NCBI GenBank assembly: GCA_030765625.1
Contig: JAVCCF010000026.1
Coordinates: 1-40,674 of the forward strand
Source: Candidatus Tenebribacter burtonii
GTDB lineage: Bacteria > Cloacimonadota > Cloacimonadia > Cloacimonadales > TCS61
DNA length: 40,674 bases
Reading direction: 5' to 3'
Part shown: piece after piece, positions 8,787-17,726 of the stretch
Layout of the letters: each line of letters starts with the position of its first letter
Position numbering within the stretch: position 1 is the stretch's first letter
The notes under the pieces: generated by a model
The model's input: the letters and a program-made list of their open reading frames with translations, nothing else
Told to the model about the DNA's origin: nothing
The model's database searches: none
Made by a program: the position numbers and the translations under genes

Positions 8787-8897
8787 CAGGATGACGATAT
8801 ATTAATCCTCAAATAAACACTTTACCAGGATGACGTATGTTTTCCGTCACTCTGAGGGATCTTCTTGCTGTTACTCTTAACGAAGAGTCAGGAACTT
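8787..8897 (+). repeat. 111-bp direct repeat, copy 2
   Basis: Identical to 8473-8583. It ends within the P1 unit, so only the left half of the palindrome is present here before the sugar-transferase gene. Confidence 0.85.
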
Positions 8898-8928
8898 CTT
8901 GATTTCTTTCACTTCTCCGAAAACTCTC

Positions 8929-10485
8929 TCACTTACTTCTCGCTCCTCTTACAATAATATTCCACCAGGCTTTAAAGAAGTATTCAAATTGAGTGCTGAC
9001 GGGTCTTTTCTTTCTTTTGAGTAGATATTTTCTTTCTGATTCTATGATCTCATCAAAACTGGAAGGCATATCTGCATAATAAGGTGGCACTAACCCGGGT
9101 TTGAACTGAACACGTAATTTCTGCATATCTTCCGGATACAAGCTGAAGTAATGAAAACTGAGTGCTCGAACACCAACGAGAGAAACATCTCCCCGTATCC
9201 AATTAAGAAGCTGAGGTAATTCATCTATCCATAACTTACGGAAAACTTTTCCCCAACCAGTGATCCTGAAATCATCCATAAATTTACCACCTGCTTCCAA
9301 CTCATTTTCATCATGAATATATTGCTGTAAATACTCAGAATAAGGATGCATTGTACGGAATTTATAGATAAAAATAGTTTCAGCATCCTGCCCGATTCTT
9401 TTCATTTTAATAAATGGACCATAAGAAGGATCTGTATCATGGCTGGGAACACCTACTTTACGTGTGATAAAATATAGTTTATCTTCAATTTGTTTTACTG
9501 CTTTAACCTTAAAACCACAATATTGCAATCTGCCCAAAGTTTCAGCTTTAGACAGCGTTCTGTTCCTACCTTTAGTAAATGCAAAATAGAAGACCTTAAA
9601 AACAGGAAGCTTGGGAAGAACCCTGTGAAAAAACGATTCTGATATATGAAGAAGGACTGCGAGAGGATAGGGGTATTTATGAAAGAGATAGTTGTACCGC
9701 ACATGAATTGAACGTACACAATCTACAAAATATGCTCCAAATTTCAAATTCTTATTCACTTGAATAAAATACTGGTTCAACCTGCGGAAATCATTGATAC
9801 GATGCAGATTCATGAAAAATTCCTGAGATTCTGATTCAATGTTTTCCAGATTATACAACGTGTGAGTATTAAGAACAAGAGAATCCTTTTTATAAATAGA
9901 AGCAAGGGGAATTTGACTATTTAAAAATTCAAAAACATCATGCTGAGTTACCAGGTATTTGATGCCAAGTTTATGTTCAATACTGTCTTTAACTTTTTTT
10001 AACTTTACAGGTATTGCAAAATCTGCTTCATCATAAGAAATATGCGGAAAAACATAACGGGGCTTAATTGAAAATGTGATCGGAATATCTAGTCCGTACT
10101 TATTTTTCTTCCTTAGGAAATAAAAGGCAGCAAAAATAATTTCCAACATACTAGAAAGAAGAATTGTCCCAAATACAATTAATCTGGAATATCCAAAACG
10201 TCCAAAAAAATACATAGCAATTAGAACCATGCTAACTACAATAAAATCTACTCGTATGATAGAATAAAATAAGTTAATGAGTTTATTAAATTTGTTAATA
10301 TTATATTTATCGCCAATAATGGATGCAACTAACCAGACAAAAGCAAAACCTAGGAATGGTTGTATGTATTGAGGAAGATATGTTTTTAGACTGGAAGGTT
10401 TAAGATAGATCATGAAAAAAAATGCAATTGTTATAAAGAGAAGATCGAAGAATAAAAAAGTTAGAAAAGTTTTTTTGCTAGTCAT
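8929..10485 (-). CDS. Initiating sugar-phosphate transferase (polyprenyl glycosylphosphotransferase family), variant architecture
   Basis: 518 residues. About four N-terminal membrane segments (to residue ~125) are followed by a soluble middle region with KGRNRTLSKAETLGRL...CGFKV, and then the sugar-transferase core: KMKRIGQDAETIFIYKFRTM, RITGWGKVFRKLWIDELPQL and GDVSLVGVRALS. Enzymes of this family transfer a sugar phosphate from a nucleotide sugar to undecaprenyl phosphate to start O-antigen or capsule repeat units. Two oddities: the hydrophobic re-entrant helix that normally precedes the core is not visible, and the Asp-Glu pair of the PglC-type core reads DD (FMDDFRITG). It lies 4 bases after the deacetylase gene, at the 3' end of the glycan operon. 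Confidence 0.8.
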   Translation of the reverse strand: MTSKKTFLTFLFFDLLFITIAFFFMIYLKPSSLKTYLPQYIQPFLGFAFVWLVASIIGDKYNINKFNKLINLFYSIIRVDFIVVSMVLIAMYFFGRFGYSRLIVFGTILLSSMLEIIFAAFYFLRKKNKYGLDIPITFSIKPRYVFPHISYDEADFAIPVKLKKVKDSIEHKLGIKYLVTQHDVFEFLNSQIPLASIYKKDSLVLNTHTLYNLENIESESQEFFMNLHRINDFRRLNQYFIQVNKNLKFGAYFVDCVRSIHVRYNYLFHKYPYPLAVLLHISESFFHRVLPKLPVFKVFYFAFTKGRNRTLSKAETLGRLQYCGFKVKAVKQIEDKLYFITRKVGVPSHDTDPSYGPFIKMKRIGQDAETIFIYKFRTMHPYSEYLQQYIHDENELEAGGKFMDDFRITGWGKVFRKLWIDELPQLLNWIRGDVSLVGVRALSFHYFSLYPEDMQKLRVQFKPGLVPPYYADMPSSFDEIIESERKYLLKRKKRPVSTQFEYFFKAWWNIIVRGARSK

Positions 10486-10489
10486 TATT

Positions 10490-11293
10490 TCAGATTTTGT
10501 TTCGAATTATTAATTTTTTGACTGTGTTTTTTGCTTTTCGAATTACCCATATCTTATACCATTCAGTCTGAGAATCAGCCCAATGTTCAGGGTGAATATT
10601 AATCATTATTTTATTAGGAAGCTTATCTTGATTAAGTGCTTGAATTATATTTTCGGTGTGATTGAAAGTAAAATTAAATTTAGATTCTACCTTATCACGT
10701 AGATTAACCCTCTCATTATTCCAGGAACGTCCGGCATCGGTAATGTAGAAAACTTTATTAAAATCAATATCAAAATAAGGTTCAGATAAGATCCCATATT
10801 TTTTATAATTATACTTATTCCATAGTAGACGACTATCCCACTTCGAGGTTGGTCTGCCATGCATGGCAATATTTTTTATCGGAACAATCTGACGAAGTAT
10901 AGCTAAATTCTCAATAAAATCTTCTAGTGCAAGTTTGTAAATTTCCTTTTCACTTTTCCCCTTTACCTTATCACCTATCTCACATAAGTTCTCATAGTGA
11001 TACCCAATTTCATGCCCGAGTTCAGCAATTTCTTTAATTATTTCTGGTTTGAACGTTTTAGGTATGGTTCGAAAATAGTAAGTAGCTTTTACACCTAATT
11101 CATTTTCCAGTTTTGCCATGCGTAAAGAATTATTCGGTTTACGATCAACATCATGACGCATTAATATGAATGGGCGATTGGGCGACTTAGAGACATAAAG
11201 CTTGAAGTATTCTTCGACTGTAAAAAAAATATAGTTTTTTGAAATAAGTATTTGAAGTAATTGCTTATAAATATTTAGCGTGAAATCTTTCAT
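10490..11293 (-). CDS. Polysaccharide deacetylase-like protein (NodB fold)
   Basis: 267 residues. NodB-type motifs are visible: RHDVD at 46-50 (base and metal Asp) and GHEIGYHYE at 93-101 (metal His residues), with MHGRPTSKWD and a late NIHPEHW as candidates for the remaining catalytic motifs. There is no signal peptide, so it probably acts on a cytoplasmic, lipid-linked or nucleotide-linked substrate. Deacetylation of an N-acetylated sugar in the repeat unit is the natural guess from context. Its ATG directly abuts the TGA of the upstream glycosyltransferase (TGAATG), which shows translational coupling in the operon. Confidence 0.75.
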   Translation of the reverse strand: MKDFTLNIYKQLLQILISKNYIFFTVEEYFKLYVSKSPNRPFILMRHDVDRKPNNSLRMAKLENELGVKATYYFRTIPKTFKPEIIKEIAELGHEIGYHYENLCEIGDKVKGKSEKEIYKLALEDFIENLAILRQIVPIKNIAMHGRPTSKWDSRLLWNKYNYKKYGILSEPYFDIDFNKVFYITDAGRSWNNERVNLRDKVESKFNFTFNHTENIIQALNQDKLPNKIMINIHPEHWADSQTEWYKIWVIRKAKNTVKKLIIRNKI

Positions 11294-12340
11294 TCAACTA
11301 TTCTCTATTTCAGAAAATATTATCTGATTGTATTTCTCATTAATGTCAGTAACCGATGTTTTCAATCTATCAGAATTGAACTTATTTATTTTTTTTACTA
11401 CTAATACAAAATCACTCGGTTTTGAATAGAAAACATTACCGTAATCATTTCCTAAAAAAAAATTTGTACTCTCAAATTTTGTTGTAAGTACAGGAATACC
11501 GCAAGCACGAGCTTCTAAAATTGAAAGAGGTAAACCAATAGAACTGCAATTATTTATAACAGGAAAAATATACAAATCTGAAAGTTGATATATTTCACTG
11601 ATTTTTTCTAGATACTTATCTATTATTATAATTCCTGTGTTCATCAATTTTTGTTTCAATTGATCAGAACCCAATGAATCTTTTGGAGTAGAACTACTAC
11701 CTACAATTACGATTTGATAACCAGCTTTCTGTAGAGGAATTAATGATTCTAAGTTTCGTCCTTCATTCAAATGTCCCATATGGGAAATCACATATTTATC
11801 AAGTGGGATATTATATTTTTTTCGTAATAAAATTTTAGTTGAGTTGTCACCAATCGGTTTAAAATCATTAAGTTCTGTATATAAAGGTAAAAGTTTATTA
11901 TTGAATTTTAATCTATCCCAAAAATCCTTTAAAAGAAGTGATGGAGTAAGAGCAACTGTCGGCTTAATAAATTTTATAATTGATTCCTGCCATTTAGATA
12001 AAGATTTAGGTTGAAGTGCAAAAATAATTGATTTAATTTTACTTGTATATTTTTTCAAAACAAAAAGCCTTAAATAACTAGCAAAAGTCATTGAGGCAAA
12101 AGGTAAATACAATAATATCTCTGGCTCAAAATCTCTGATGATTTTTTTTATCGCACTATCAAAAAATAAAGGATTAGTATTAACAATATGTATATTTACT
12201 TTTTTAAAGCCATACCGGCAAATCACACAAAGGTCATACTTTTTATCCAACTCTTTGAACAAGTTAAAAACTGTTTTCTTAATCCCTTCATCATAAGGTG
12301 GGTTTAGATATTCAGTTATTAAAAGTATCTTTTTTTTCAT
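11294..12340 (-). CDS. Glycosyltransferase, GT-B fold (family 4-like)
   Basis: 348 residues. N-terminal KILLITEYLNPPYDEGIKKT is a typical GT4 opening, the middle has SHMGHLNEGRNLESLIPL, and the C-terminal donor site has LPLSILEARACGIPVLTT (the E-x7-E-like region). It is expected to add a sugar to the growing lipid-linked repeat on the cytoplasmic membrane face. Donor and acceptor are unknown. The gene is followed without gap by the deacetylase gene. The 187 bases upstream (12341-12527) are noncoding and contain an AAAAGCTTTTAAAAGC palindrome and CCCC/GGGG complementarity that might attenuate transcription. Confidence 0.82.
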   Translation of the reverse strand: MKKKILLITEYLNPPYDEGIKKTVFNLFKELDKKYDLCVICRYGFKKVNIHIVNTNPLFFDSAIKKIIRDFEPEILLYLPFASMTFASYLRLFVLKKYTSKIKSIIFALQPKSLSKWQESIIKFIKPTVALTPSLLLKDFWDRLKFNNKLLPLYTELNDFKPIGDNSTKILLRKKYNIPLDKYVISHMGHLNEGRNLESLIPLQKAGYQIVIVGSSSTPKDSLGSDQLKQKLMNTGIIIIDKYLEKISEIYQLSDLYIFPVINNCSSIGLPLSILEARACGIPVLTTKFESTNFFLGNDYGNVFYSKPSDFVLVVKKINKFNSDRLKTSVTDINEKYNQIIFSEIENS

Positions 12341-12527
12341 TATTTATACCTGGAAAAACGATTTAGATATAGATTTACACTAATTAGTATTTATCGGTTC
12401 TCTGAAAGTCTGTATTGTTAACAGAAAAGCTTTTAAAAGCAAAATAAAGGGATTGCCCCAACCTTAGGGGAGTACCGACATTTGATGATAATTTTAGTAC
12501 AGTCAGAACTTTAAAATTAGTAGGAAT

Positions 12528-14828
12528 CTACTTCAATAAAATCATCCTTTTAGTTTTCTCATGATTCTCTGTCTTAAGTTTATAGAAATAGATCCCTGAT
12601 GAAACTTGTTTACCTGAAGTATCATTCCCATCCCATACAGTTATGATATTATGGTCAGCATAAACATGATCTTTGAATATTGTTTTGATCTTTTCACCTT
12701 TTATATTGTAGATAACAACTTCTACATCATTCTCTTCTTCCAATTTAAAACTAATTGAAGTATGGGGATTAAATGGATTAGGATAATTTTGATACAATCC
12801 ATACATATCAGGTATTGTAGGATTATCAGTTAAAGGAATAGTAAGCGTTATTGGATCATGAACTTCCGTAGAACCATTTAATGAGACATCTTCAATCCAA
12901 TACCAGTAAGTTTGATTTTGAGTAACAGGTACATCATCAACATAAACATAATCAGATGGATAGTTGGTAGCTCCATTACCTAGGACTGGATTATCTACAT
13001 TAAGTAATATAGCTGTCTCAAAACTATTGCTTAAACCACGATATACATTCCAATATGCATTATTAATTTCTGTTTGTGTCGTCCAATAAATGGTTGGTGT
13101 ACTATCTAAGTATAGGGCATAGAAAGATGAAAGATTAACAGGAAGCGGCTCATCATATTTCTTCATTTGCATTCCCGTAACTTTTACATCTTCATCAGAA
13201 GAATCATAACCATAAATATAAATGTGGATAAAGGATGTATTTTCATAAATTTCAACAGCTTCGGTTTTTATTATCCAACTGGTTGAGTTAGCATCAAAAT
13301 AAAACCAATTTTCACCTAGATAAACATGACCCGTACCAAAACTATTATTATATTGTCTTATACGAACTCCAACACCATCACCAGTTCCACCTTTAACCCA
13401 TAATCCAAATGTATTCCAACCTTTTTCTATTCCCATTAAATAATCTATGTAAGCAAGTATAAAATTACCATTGTTAGGCGTAGCAAAACATAGGCTATCA
13501 GTTTCAATTATACCATCGGTAGAATCTAAATATGTCGCACTATAGTATCCATCTGGAATTCCATTTTCATCTAAATCTACCCTAATATCTGGTATTATAT
13601 TTATATTTGGATTAGTTGGAGTTACATATAGAGAATCAGTCCATTGTCCAAATGTTCTTACAGGAATATTATTTTCATTACAGAAATATAAGACAGAATC
13701 TAAACTTGCAAAATATTCCATATATGAACTGTGATGTCCGCTAGGTACAATACTATGTGGATGAAGTCCATCAATCAATAATTGATGTTTAGCTATCCCA
13801 TCAGCAATTTTCGCAATATTCCATTTAGCACTGTGATCTTCTGTATTTAGTGGAGATTTCCAACCGTATCTCCATTGTCTTAAATACTCTGGTGGCTCAT
13901 TATATCCAAATGGATTGAGACCACAATCTGTTGTATTTGTATATCCAAGTTCTGTTCCTGCAATCATCGCTTCAAAAGGATGAACTTCAACATTACCACC
14001 ATTATTTGTAAATGTAGTTGGTGGTTCAAGTCCCATAGCTTGTGCATTTAAAAGATGTCTTCTAAATATATTTCTAGTTCCATCAACAGTAACCTTTAAT
14101 AGACATGGTGGAATAACATACCTACTATGTGCATATAAAGGTATAACAAAGTTAGATTGGTCATCATTTAGAAACTCAAAGCCATTATAGCAATATCTGA
14201 AATTCAGAGTTGCTATATCCCCATTCCATTCAGAAACTTTATACCAGCCATAATCAGCAGTTCCATCACCATTTAAATCAGGAACCCCATCGCCATAAAG
14301 ATATACTAAAATATTTTGTTCTGAGTATCCCGTAATTCTGACTGTATTTGTCCCTGCAATAAGTTCAGCTGTTGCACCTTCAATTCTACAACCTGATGAA
14401 TCAGAAAACTCAATCATTCCTCTTGGTAGATCAAAATTGATATCATCAACAAATTGAAATCCATCCAGCCATTCACCATTACCATTTTGCCAATTTAGTG
14501 TATCATACATTGGAACATAGGTTTGTGAAGATCCCCCCATATATTGATAAACATTGTGTCCGTTTTGTTGCATTTCACGTATCAATATCTCATATGAACC
14601 ATTTTCATCCCAAATCTCTCTTGATTTGCTAAAAGCCCAGTTAACTTTGAATCCATATGTATCAAACAATTGCTTCCAAATTTCTAGATTAACAGGATCT
14701 GTCCATCCAGCATCTACTCTGAATGCTACACCACCAATTTTTGATGTTAGTGATAATAATAGTGTAGAGCCAAGAAATAATAATATTAATAATGAAATTA
14801 TTATTTTTTTCTTTAAGTATAGTTTCAT
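12528..14828 (-). CDS. Secreted deacetylase-like protein with type IX-type C-terminal sorting domain
   Basis: 766 residues. A signal sequence (KKKIIISLLILLFLGSTLLLSL) is followed by a region resembling the NodB deacetylase fold: VAFRVDAGWTDP with GHNVYQ ~50 residues later, and LHPHSIVPSGHHSSYMEYFA near 360. Whether the catalytic metal site is intact is uncertain because RVDAG departs from the usual Asp-Asp. A carbohydrate-binding-like beta domain (~400-560) and an Ig/fibronectin-like stretch follow. The last ~90 residues carry YQNYPNPFNPHTSISFKL and end SSGIYFYKLKTENHEKTKRMILLK, the classic type A sorting signal of type IX secretion. Ribosome binding site GAGGGG. Finding such a cargo inside a glycan operon is unusual. 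Confidence 0.8.
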   Translation of the reverse strand: MKLYLKKKIIISLLILLFLGSTLLLSLTSKIGGVAFRVDAGWTDPVNLEIWKQLFDTYGFKVNWAFSKSREIWDENGSYEILIREMQQNGHNVYQYMGGSSQTYVPMYDTLNWQNGNGEWLDGFQFVDDINFDLPRGMIEFSDSSGCRIEGATAELIAGTNTVRITGYSEQNILVYLYGDGVPDLNGDGTADYGWYKVSEWNGDIATLNFRYCYNGFEFLNDDQSNFVIPLYAHSRYVIPPCLLKVTVDGTRNIFRRHLLNAQAMGLEPPTTFTNNGGNVEVHPFEAMIAGTELGYTNTTDCGLNPFGYNEPPEYLRQWRYGWKSPLNTEDHSAKWNIAKIADGIAKHQLLIDGLHPHSIVPSGHHSSYMEYFASLDSVLYFCNENNIPVRTFGQWTDSLYVTPTNPNINIIPDIRVDLDENGIPDGYYSATYLDSTDGIIETDSLCFATPNNGNFILAYIDYLMGIEKGWNTFGLWVKGGTGDGVGVRIRQYNNSFGTGHVYLGENWFYFDANSTSWIIKTEAVEIYENTSFIHIYIYGYDSSDEDVKVTGMQMKKYDEPLPVNLSSFYALYLDSTPTIYWTTQTEINNAYWNVYRGLSNSFETAILLNVDNPVLGNGATNYPSDYVYVDDVPVTQNQTYWYWIEDVSLNGSTEVHDPITLTIPLTDNPTIPDMYGLYQNYPNPFNPHTSISFKLEEENDVEVVIYNIKGEKIKTIFKDHVYADHNIITVWDGNDTSGKQVSSGIYFYKLKTENHEKTKRMILLK

Positions 14829-14868
14829 AAATCATACCCCTCTATCTTTTCTATTCAGCTTTAATAAA

Positions 14869-16608
14869 TTATTTATATCTGAAAGAAACAACTTTATAAC
14901 ATTTATATTTTTCAGGATGTTTATCAAACAACTTCTTTAGAGAAATTGTAGTTAGATTCGAATTCACGGAATTGAAATCATTATTGTTATTAATTTCAAT
15001 TACATCTTTGGTTGATAAGAATTTTTTATAATGTTTCTCCTTTGCAGCTAATTCATCTCGGGATTCATCTACTCCTCTTGATATAATATTATCGAGATTA
15101 ACGTTTAGATTAAAAATAACATCCGGTTTAGGTGTTAATAATTCTAATAATTTATAGATAGGTCTATTGTATTTCGCTGAATTGCTCAAAATTTCCATAT
15201 CTATAATCGAATCATATATATATCTGTCAGCAATAATAGATTTACCAAATATCAAAGGAATTCTAATTTTAATAAAATACCATAATATCATTTCCCAAGA
15301 ATTAAGTAAACGCCATAAATAAATAGTTACCGGATTCTTTGGTAAGCTTTTTTTCTTACGAGAATCTTGCTTTTTAATTTCTTTTTTTTCAGAATTACTT
15401 TTAAAAAACCGAGCCATTTTTAATAATTTGTTAATAACTGGTAAAGATCCAGCTCTACTCCAAATAACATTAGTCTTAATATCACATGTCCTATGATTTT
15501 CTAATAATGTATTAATGTGTGAAGATTTCCCACAACCATCTATTCCACTAAATACTACAAATAATGGAGGATGAGGTTTTATTTGCAATTTATTGTGGAT
15601 AAAACCATCAAATAGATGTGTAATAACGATATAAAACCTATCAAATTTTGAACCAAAAGTTTCATCTTTCAAAATTCTTTTCGAAGAATGAAATCTTGTC
15701 CAAAGATGTGGAATTGAAAAGGGCATTTTAACTTCTTTTATTAAAATATTTTTTAACTTTTTAGAAATCCAACCAATTTTATTTATAAAGTTCCATGAAT
15801 TTTCTATCACTTTTTTTGGAAACATCTCTTCTTGAAAAAGTTTAAAATATAGATGATTAAATATTATAAAACCAGTATGAAGACTTTGCCGCCAATTTAG
15901 TTTTTCTGCTGTTTTATAGATATATTCCCAATTAACATCAATATTGTTCATGCAACTTTTAATTGTTAATAAATCATAAATTTTAATTAAGTGATCTTCA
16001 AGAAAACAGTGTGCAGTATTTATAAGAAGAGCATCATCATAACAAGGATAATGCACCAGTTCATCATCAGAAGAGACAAGATAATTTTTCCAAAGATGTT
16101 TGTTATCTTCATAGGGAACACTCCAACAAACCCTTTCATGTAGATGAATCGGACATACCACTCTATTTCCATCAAATTTCCTGTAAAATTCTTTATGTGC
16201 TTCTTGTATATTCCTGAGATCAACATAACCTATTTCTACTAAAATTTCACCGGCTCTTTTAAAATCTTTTTGTTTTACTAAAATATCCAAATTATCACTT
16301 AAATATGGGAATTTACCTACCGATTTATGAAAAATATAATCAATCCCTTCAACTTCCCATTTCTTTTTTATTATGAAAAATTCAGATCTCCAATTATTGT
16401 AGTGAACAATTTCAGCATTATTAGCTTTTGTAAATTCTTCACATTCAAAAAAGGAACGGTTTACTTGATTTGTATCTAATAACTCAATAAAACTGATCTT
16501 ATTCTTTTTAAGTTTTTTTATTACTTTTGGATACTCTTCCTTAAGTAATTCAATTTTGTTCTCTTTATCAAATATCAAATCGATAGTATATTTATCTATT
16601 CTATTCAC
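14869..16608 (-). CDS. Nucleotidyltransferase-like plus thymidylate-kinase-like fusion protein
   Basis: 579 residues, GTG start overlapping the upstream TAG by one base. Residues ~1-330 resemble the uncharacterised nucleotidyltransferase family (NTP_transf_5), with YLSDNLDILVKQKDF where active members have a D-x-D; here the first Asp appears to be Asn (N106-L-D108). Residues ~348-579 are a P-loop kinase of the thymidylate-kinase fold, with Walker A SGIDGCGKSS (354-363), DRYIYDS (461-467) and KPDVIFNLNV. Such kinases in glycan clusters are thought to phosphorylate a precursor rather than dTMP, but the substrate is unknown. A Lys/Ser-rich insert (~400-425) precedes the lid. Confidence 0.72.
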   Translation of the reverse strand: MNRIDKYTIDLIFDKENKIELLKEEYPKVIKKLKKNKISFIELLDTNQVNRSFFECEEFTKANNAEIVHYNNWRSEFFIIKKKWEVEGIDYIFHKSVGKFPYLSDNLDILVKQKDFKRAGEILVEIGYVDLRNIQEAHKEFYRKFDGNRVVCPIHLHERVCWSVPYEDNKHLWKNYLVSSDDELVHYPCYDDALLINTAHCFLEDHLIKIYDLLTIKSCMNNIDVNWEYIYKTAEKLNWRQSLHTGFIIFNHLYFKLFQEEMFPKKVIENSWNFINKIGWISKKLKNILIKEVKMPFSIPHLWTRFHSSKRILKDETFGSKFDRFYIVITHLFDGFIHNKLQIKPHPPLFVVFSGIDGCGKSSHINTLLENHRTCDIKTNVIWSRAGSLPVINKLLKMARFFKSNSEKKEIKKQDSRKKKSLPKNPVTIYLWRLLNSWEMILWYFIKIRIPLIFGKSIIADRYIYDSIIDMEILSNSAKYNRPIYKLLELLTPKPDVIFNLNVNLDNIISRGVDESRDELAAKEKHYKKFLSTKDVIEINNNNDFNSVNSNLTTISLKKLFDKHPEKYKCYKVVSFRYK

Positions 16609-17726
16609 TAATTTTGTCCCTGCAGTTTTTTGTATAAGTTCAACGTCATCTGCCCGATGCTATCACTATTAAATTCTAATGCTCTTTTTCTACCTGCAAA
16701 CTTACCTCTATTATTCAGAATATTAATAAGTTTTGAACTAAAATCTGTTATATCTCTTTCAGCAAGAAAACACCCGTCTAGATCATTTATCATGGATTTC
16801 ACATCTCCTACATTAACGGAGACTATTGGAATATTACAAGCTAAAGCTTCTTTAATAACAGTCGGGCTCCCTTCGTATAATGATGAAAAAGCAAAAACAT
16901 CAGCACAATTTAATAATTCCGGAATGATCTCATTTGCAACTTCACCCTTAAAAAAAACATCTTTTATTCCTTTTTGGGAAACATATGCTTTATATTCCTC
17001 TTCTTGCCTGCCAGAGCCAACCAATAACAACTTAACATTTCCGATTTTTTTTTGAACATGAACAAAAGAATCTATAATGAATTTTACATTTTTTTCTTTT
17101 TCTATACGTCCGACAAATATTATTATTTTATCTTTTTTTGAAAAATGATATTTTTTTCTTATCATTTCACTATCCATAGGGAAAAATTTATCTGTATCTA
17201 CAGCAATAGGAATTAATTTGATTTTATTTTTTATTGAAGGATATTTTCTAACATAATAATCTTTTGTATTCTTATCAACCGCAATTAACAGATCAGCGAA
17301 TCTGAAAGCAATTGATTGTAAAAGTTGATAAATAATCCCTTGAATGAACCCTTTCTTATCATAAACAGCGAGATCGTGTGCACCGTGCAAAGAACAAACT
17401 AATTTTGTCTTTCTAAAAAAAAATATTGCTGGAATTAACATATCCGGACGCTGTGCATGAATTATAGTTTCGTCCGTTACGCTTAATTCTTTGAGCTTAG
17501 AGAACAGGGCAAAAATATATTTATAATTTGAAGGATCAGATTCCGGTAATATTTGCTTGAATTCAGTAAATACTTGATTTGATCCGTTATTCTCTTTACC
17601 GACTCCACATAAAACAGTTTCAACATTTTTGGTTCTGAGAAACTTCGATAAATTCATTAAATACGACATTATCCCACCGGATGAAGTCCTGTATGGATTC
17701 TCATTTTCAATAAAATAAACTTTCAT
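16608..17726 (-). CDS. Glycosyltransferase family 4
   Basis: 372 residues. ENPYRTSSGGIMSYLMNLSK is the N-terminal acceptor-domain opening of GT4 enzymes; IIFVGRIEKEKNVKFIIDSF starts the nucleotide-sugar domain; and FSSLYEGSPTVIKEALACNIPIVS contains the conserved donor-binding E-x7-E. It is probably cytoplasmic, adding a sugar to the lipid-linked repeat. Its start codon overlaps the TAA of the upstream gene by one base, so it is translationally coupled to its neighbours on both sides. Confidence 0.9.
   Translation of the reverse strand: MKVYFIENENPYRTSSGGIMSYLMNLSKFLRTKNVETVLCGVGKENNGSNQVFTEFKQILPESDPSNYKYIFALFSKLKELSVTDETIIHAQRPDMLIPAIFFFRKTKLVCSLHGAHDLAVYDKKGFIQGIIYQLLQSIAFRFADLLIAVDKNTKDYYVRKYPSIKNKIKLIPIAVDTDKFFPMDSEMIRKKYHFSKKDKIIIFVGRIEKEKNVKFIIDSFVHVQKKIGNVKLLLVGSGRQEEEYKAYVSQKGIKDVFFKGEVANEIIPELLNCADVFAFSSLYEGSPTVIKEALACNIPIVSVNVGDVKSMINDLDGCFLAERDITDFSSKLINILNNRGKFAGRKRALEFNSDSIGQMTLNLYKKLQGQN

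Larger units (their letters stand above)
8239..8928. other. 690-bp noncoding repeat island
   Basis: No credible gene. The ORFs 8495-8779(-) and 8551-8805(+) only translate repeats. The interval is packed with pieces of palindromic families: one P3 copy, one full P1 palindrome, an 80-bp module shared with 31867-31946, and a 111-bp perfect direct repeat. It lies directly beyond the 3' end of the long polysaccharide operon and may act as its terminator region. Confidence 0.75.

Noticed and set aside
8495-8805. ORFs on both strands (94 and 84 residues) in the repeat island
   Set aside because: They are translations of palindromic repeats, with no ribosome binding site and no protein-like composition.
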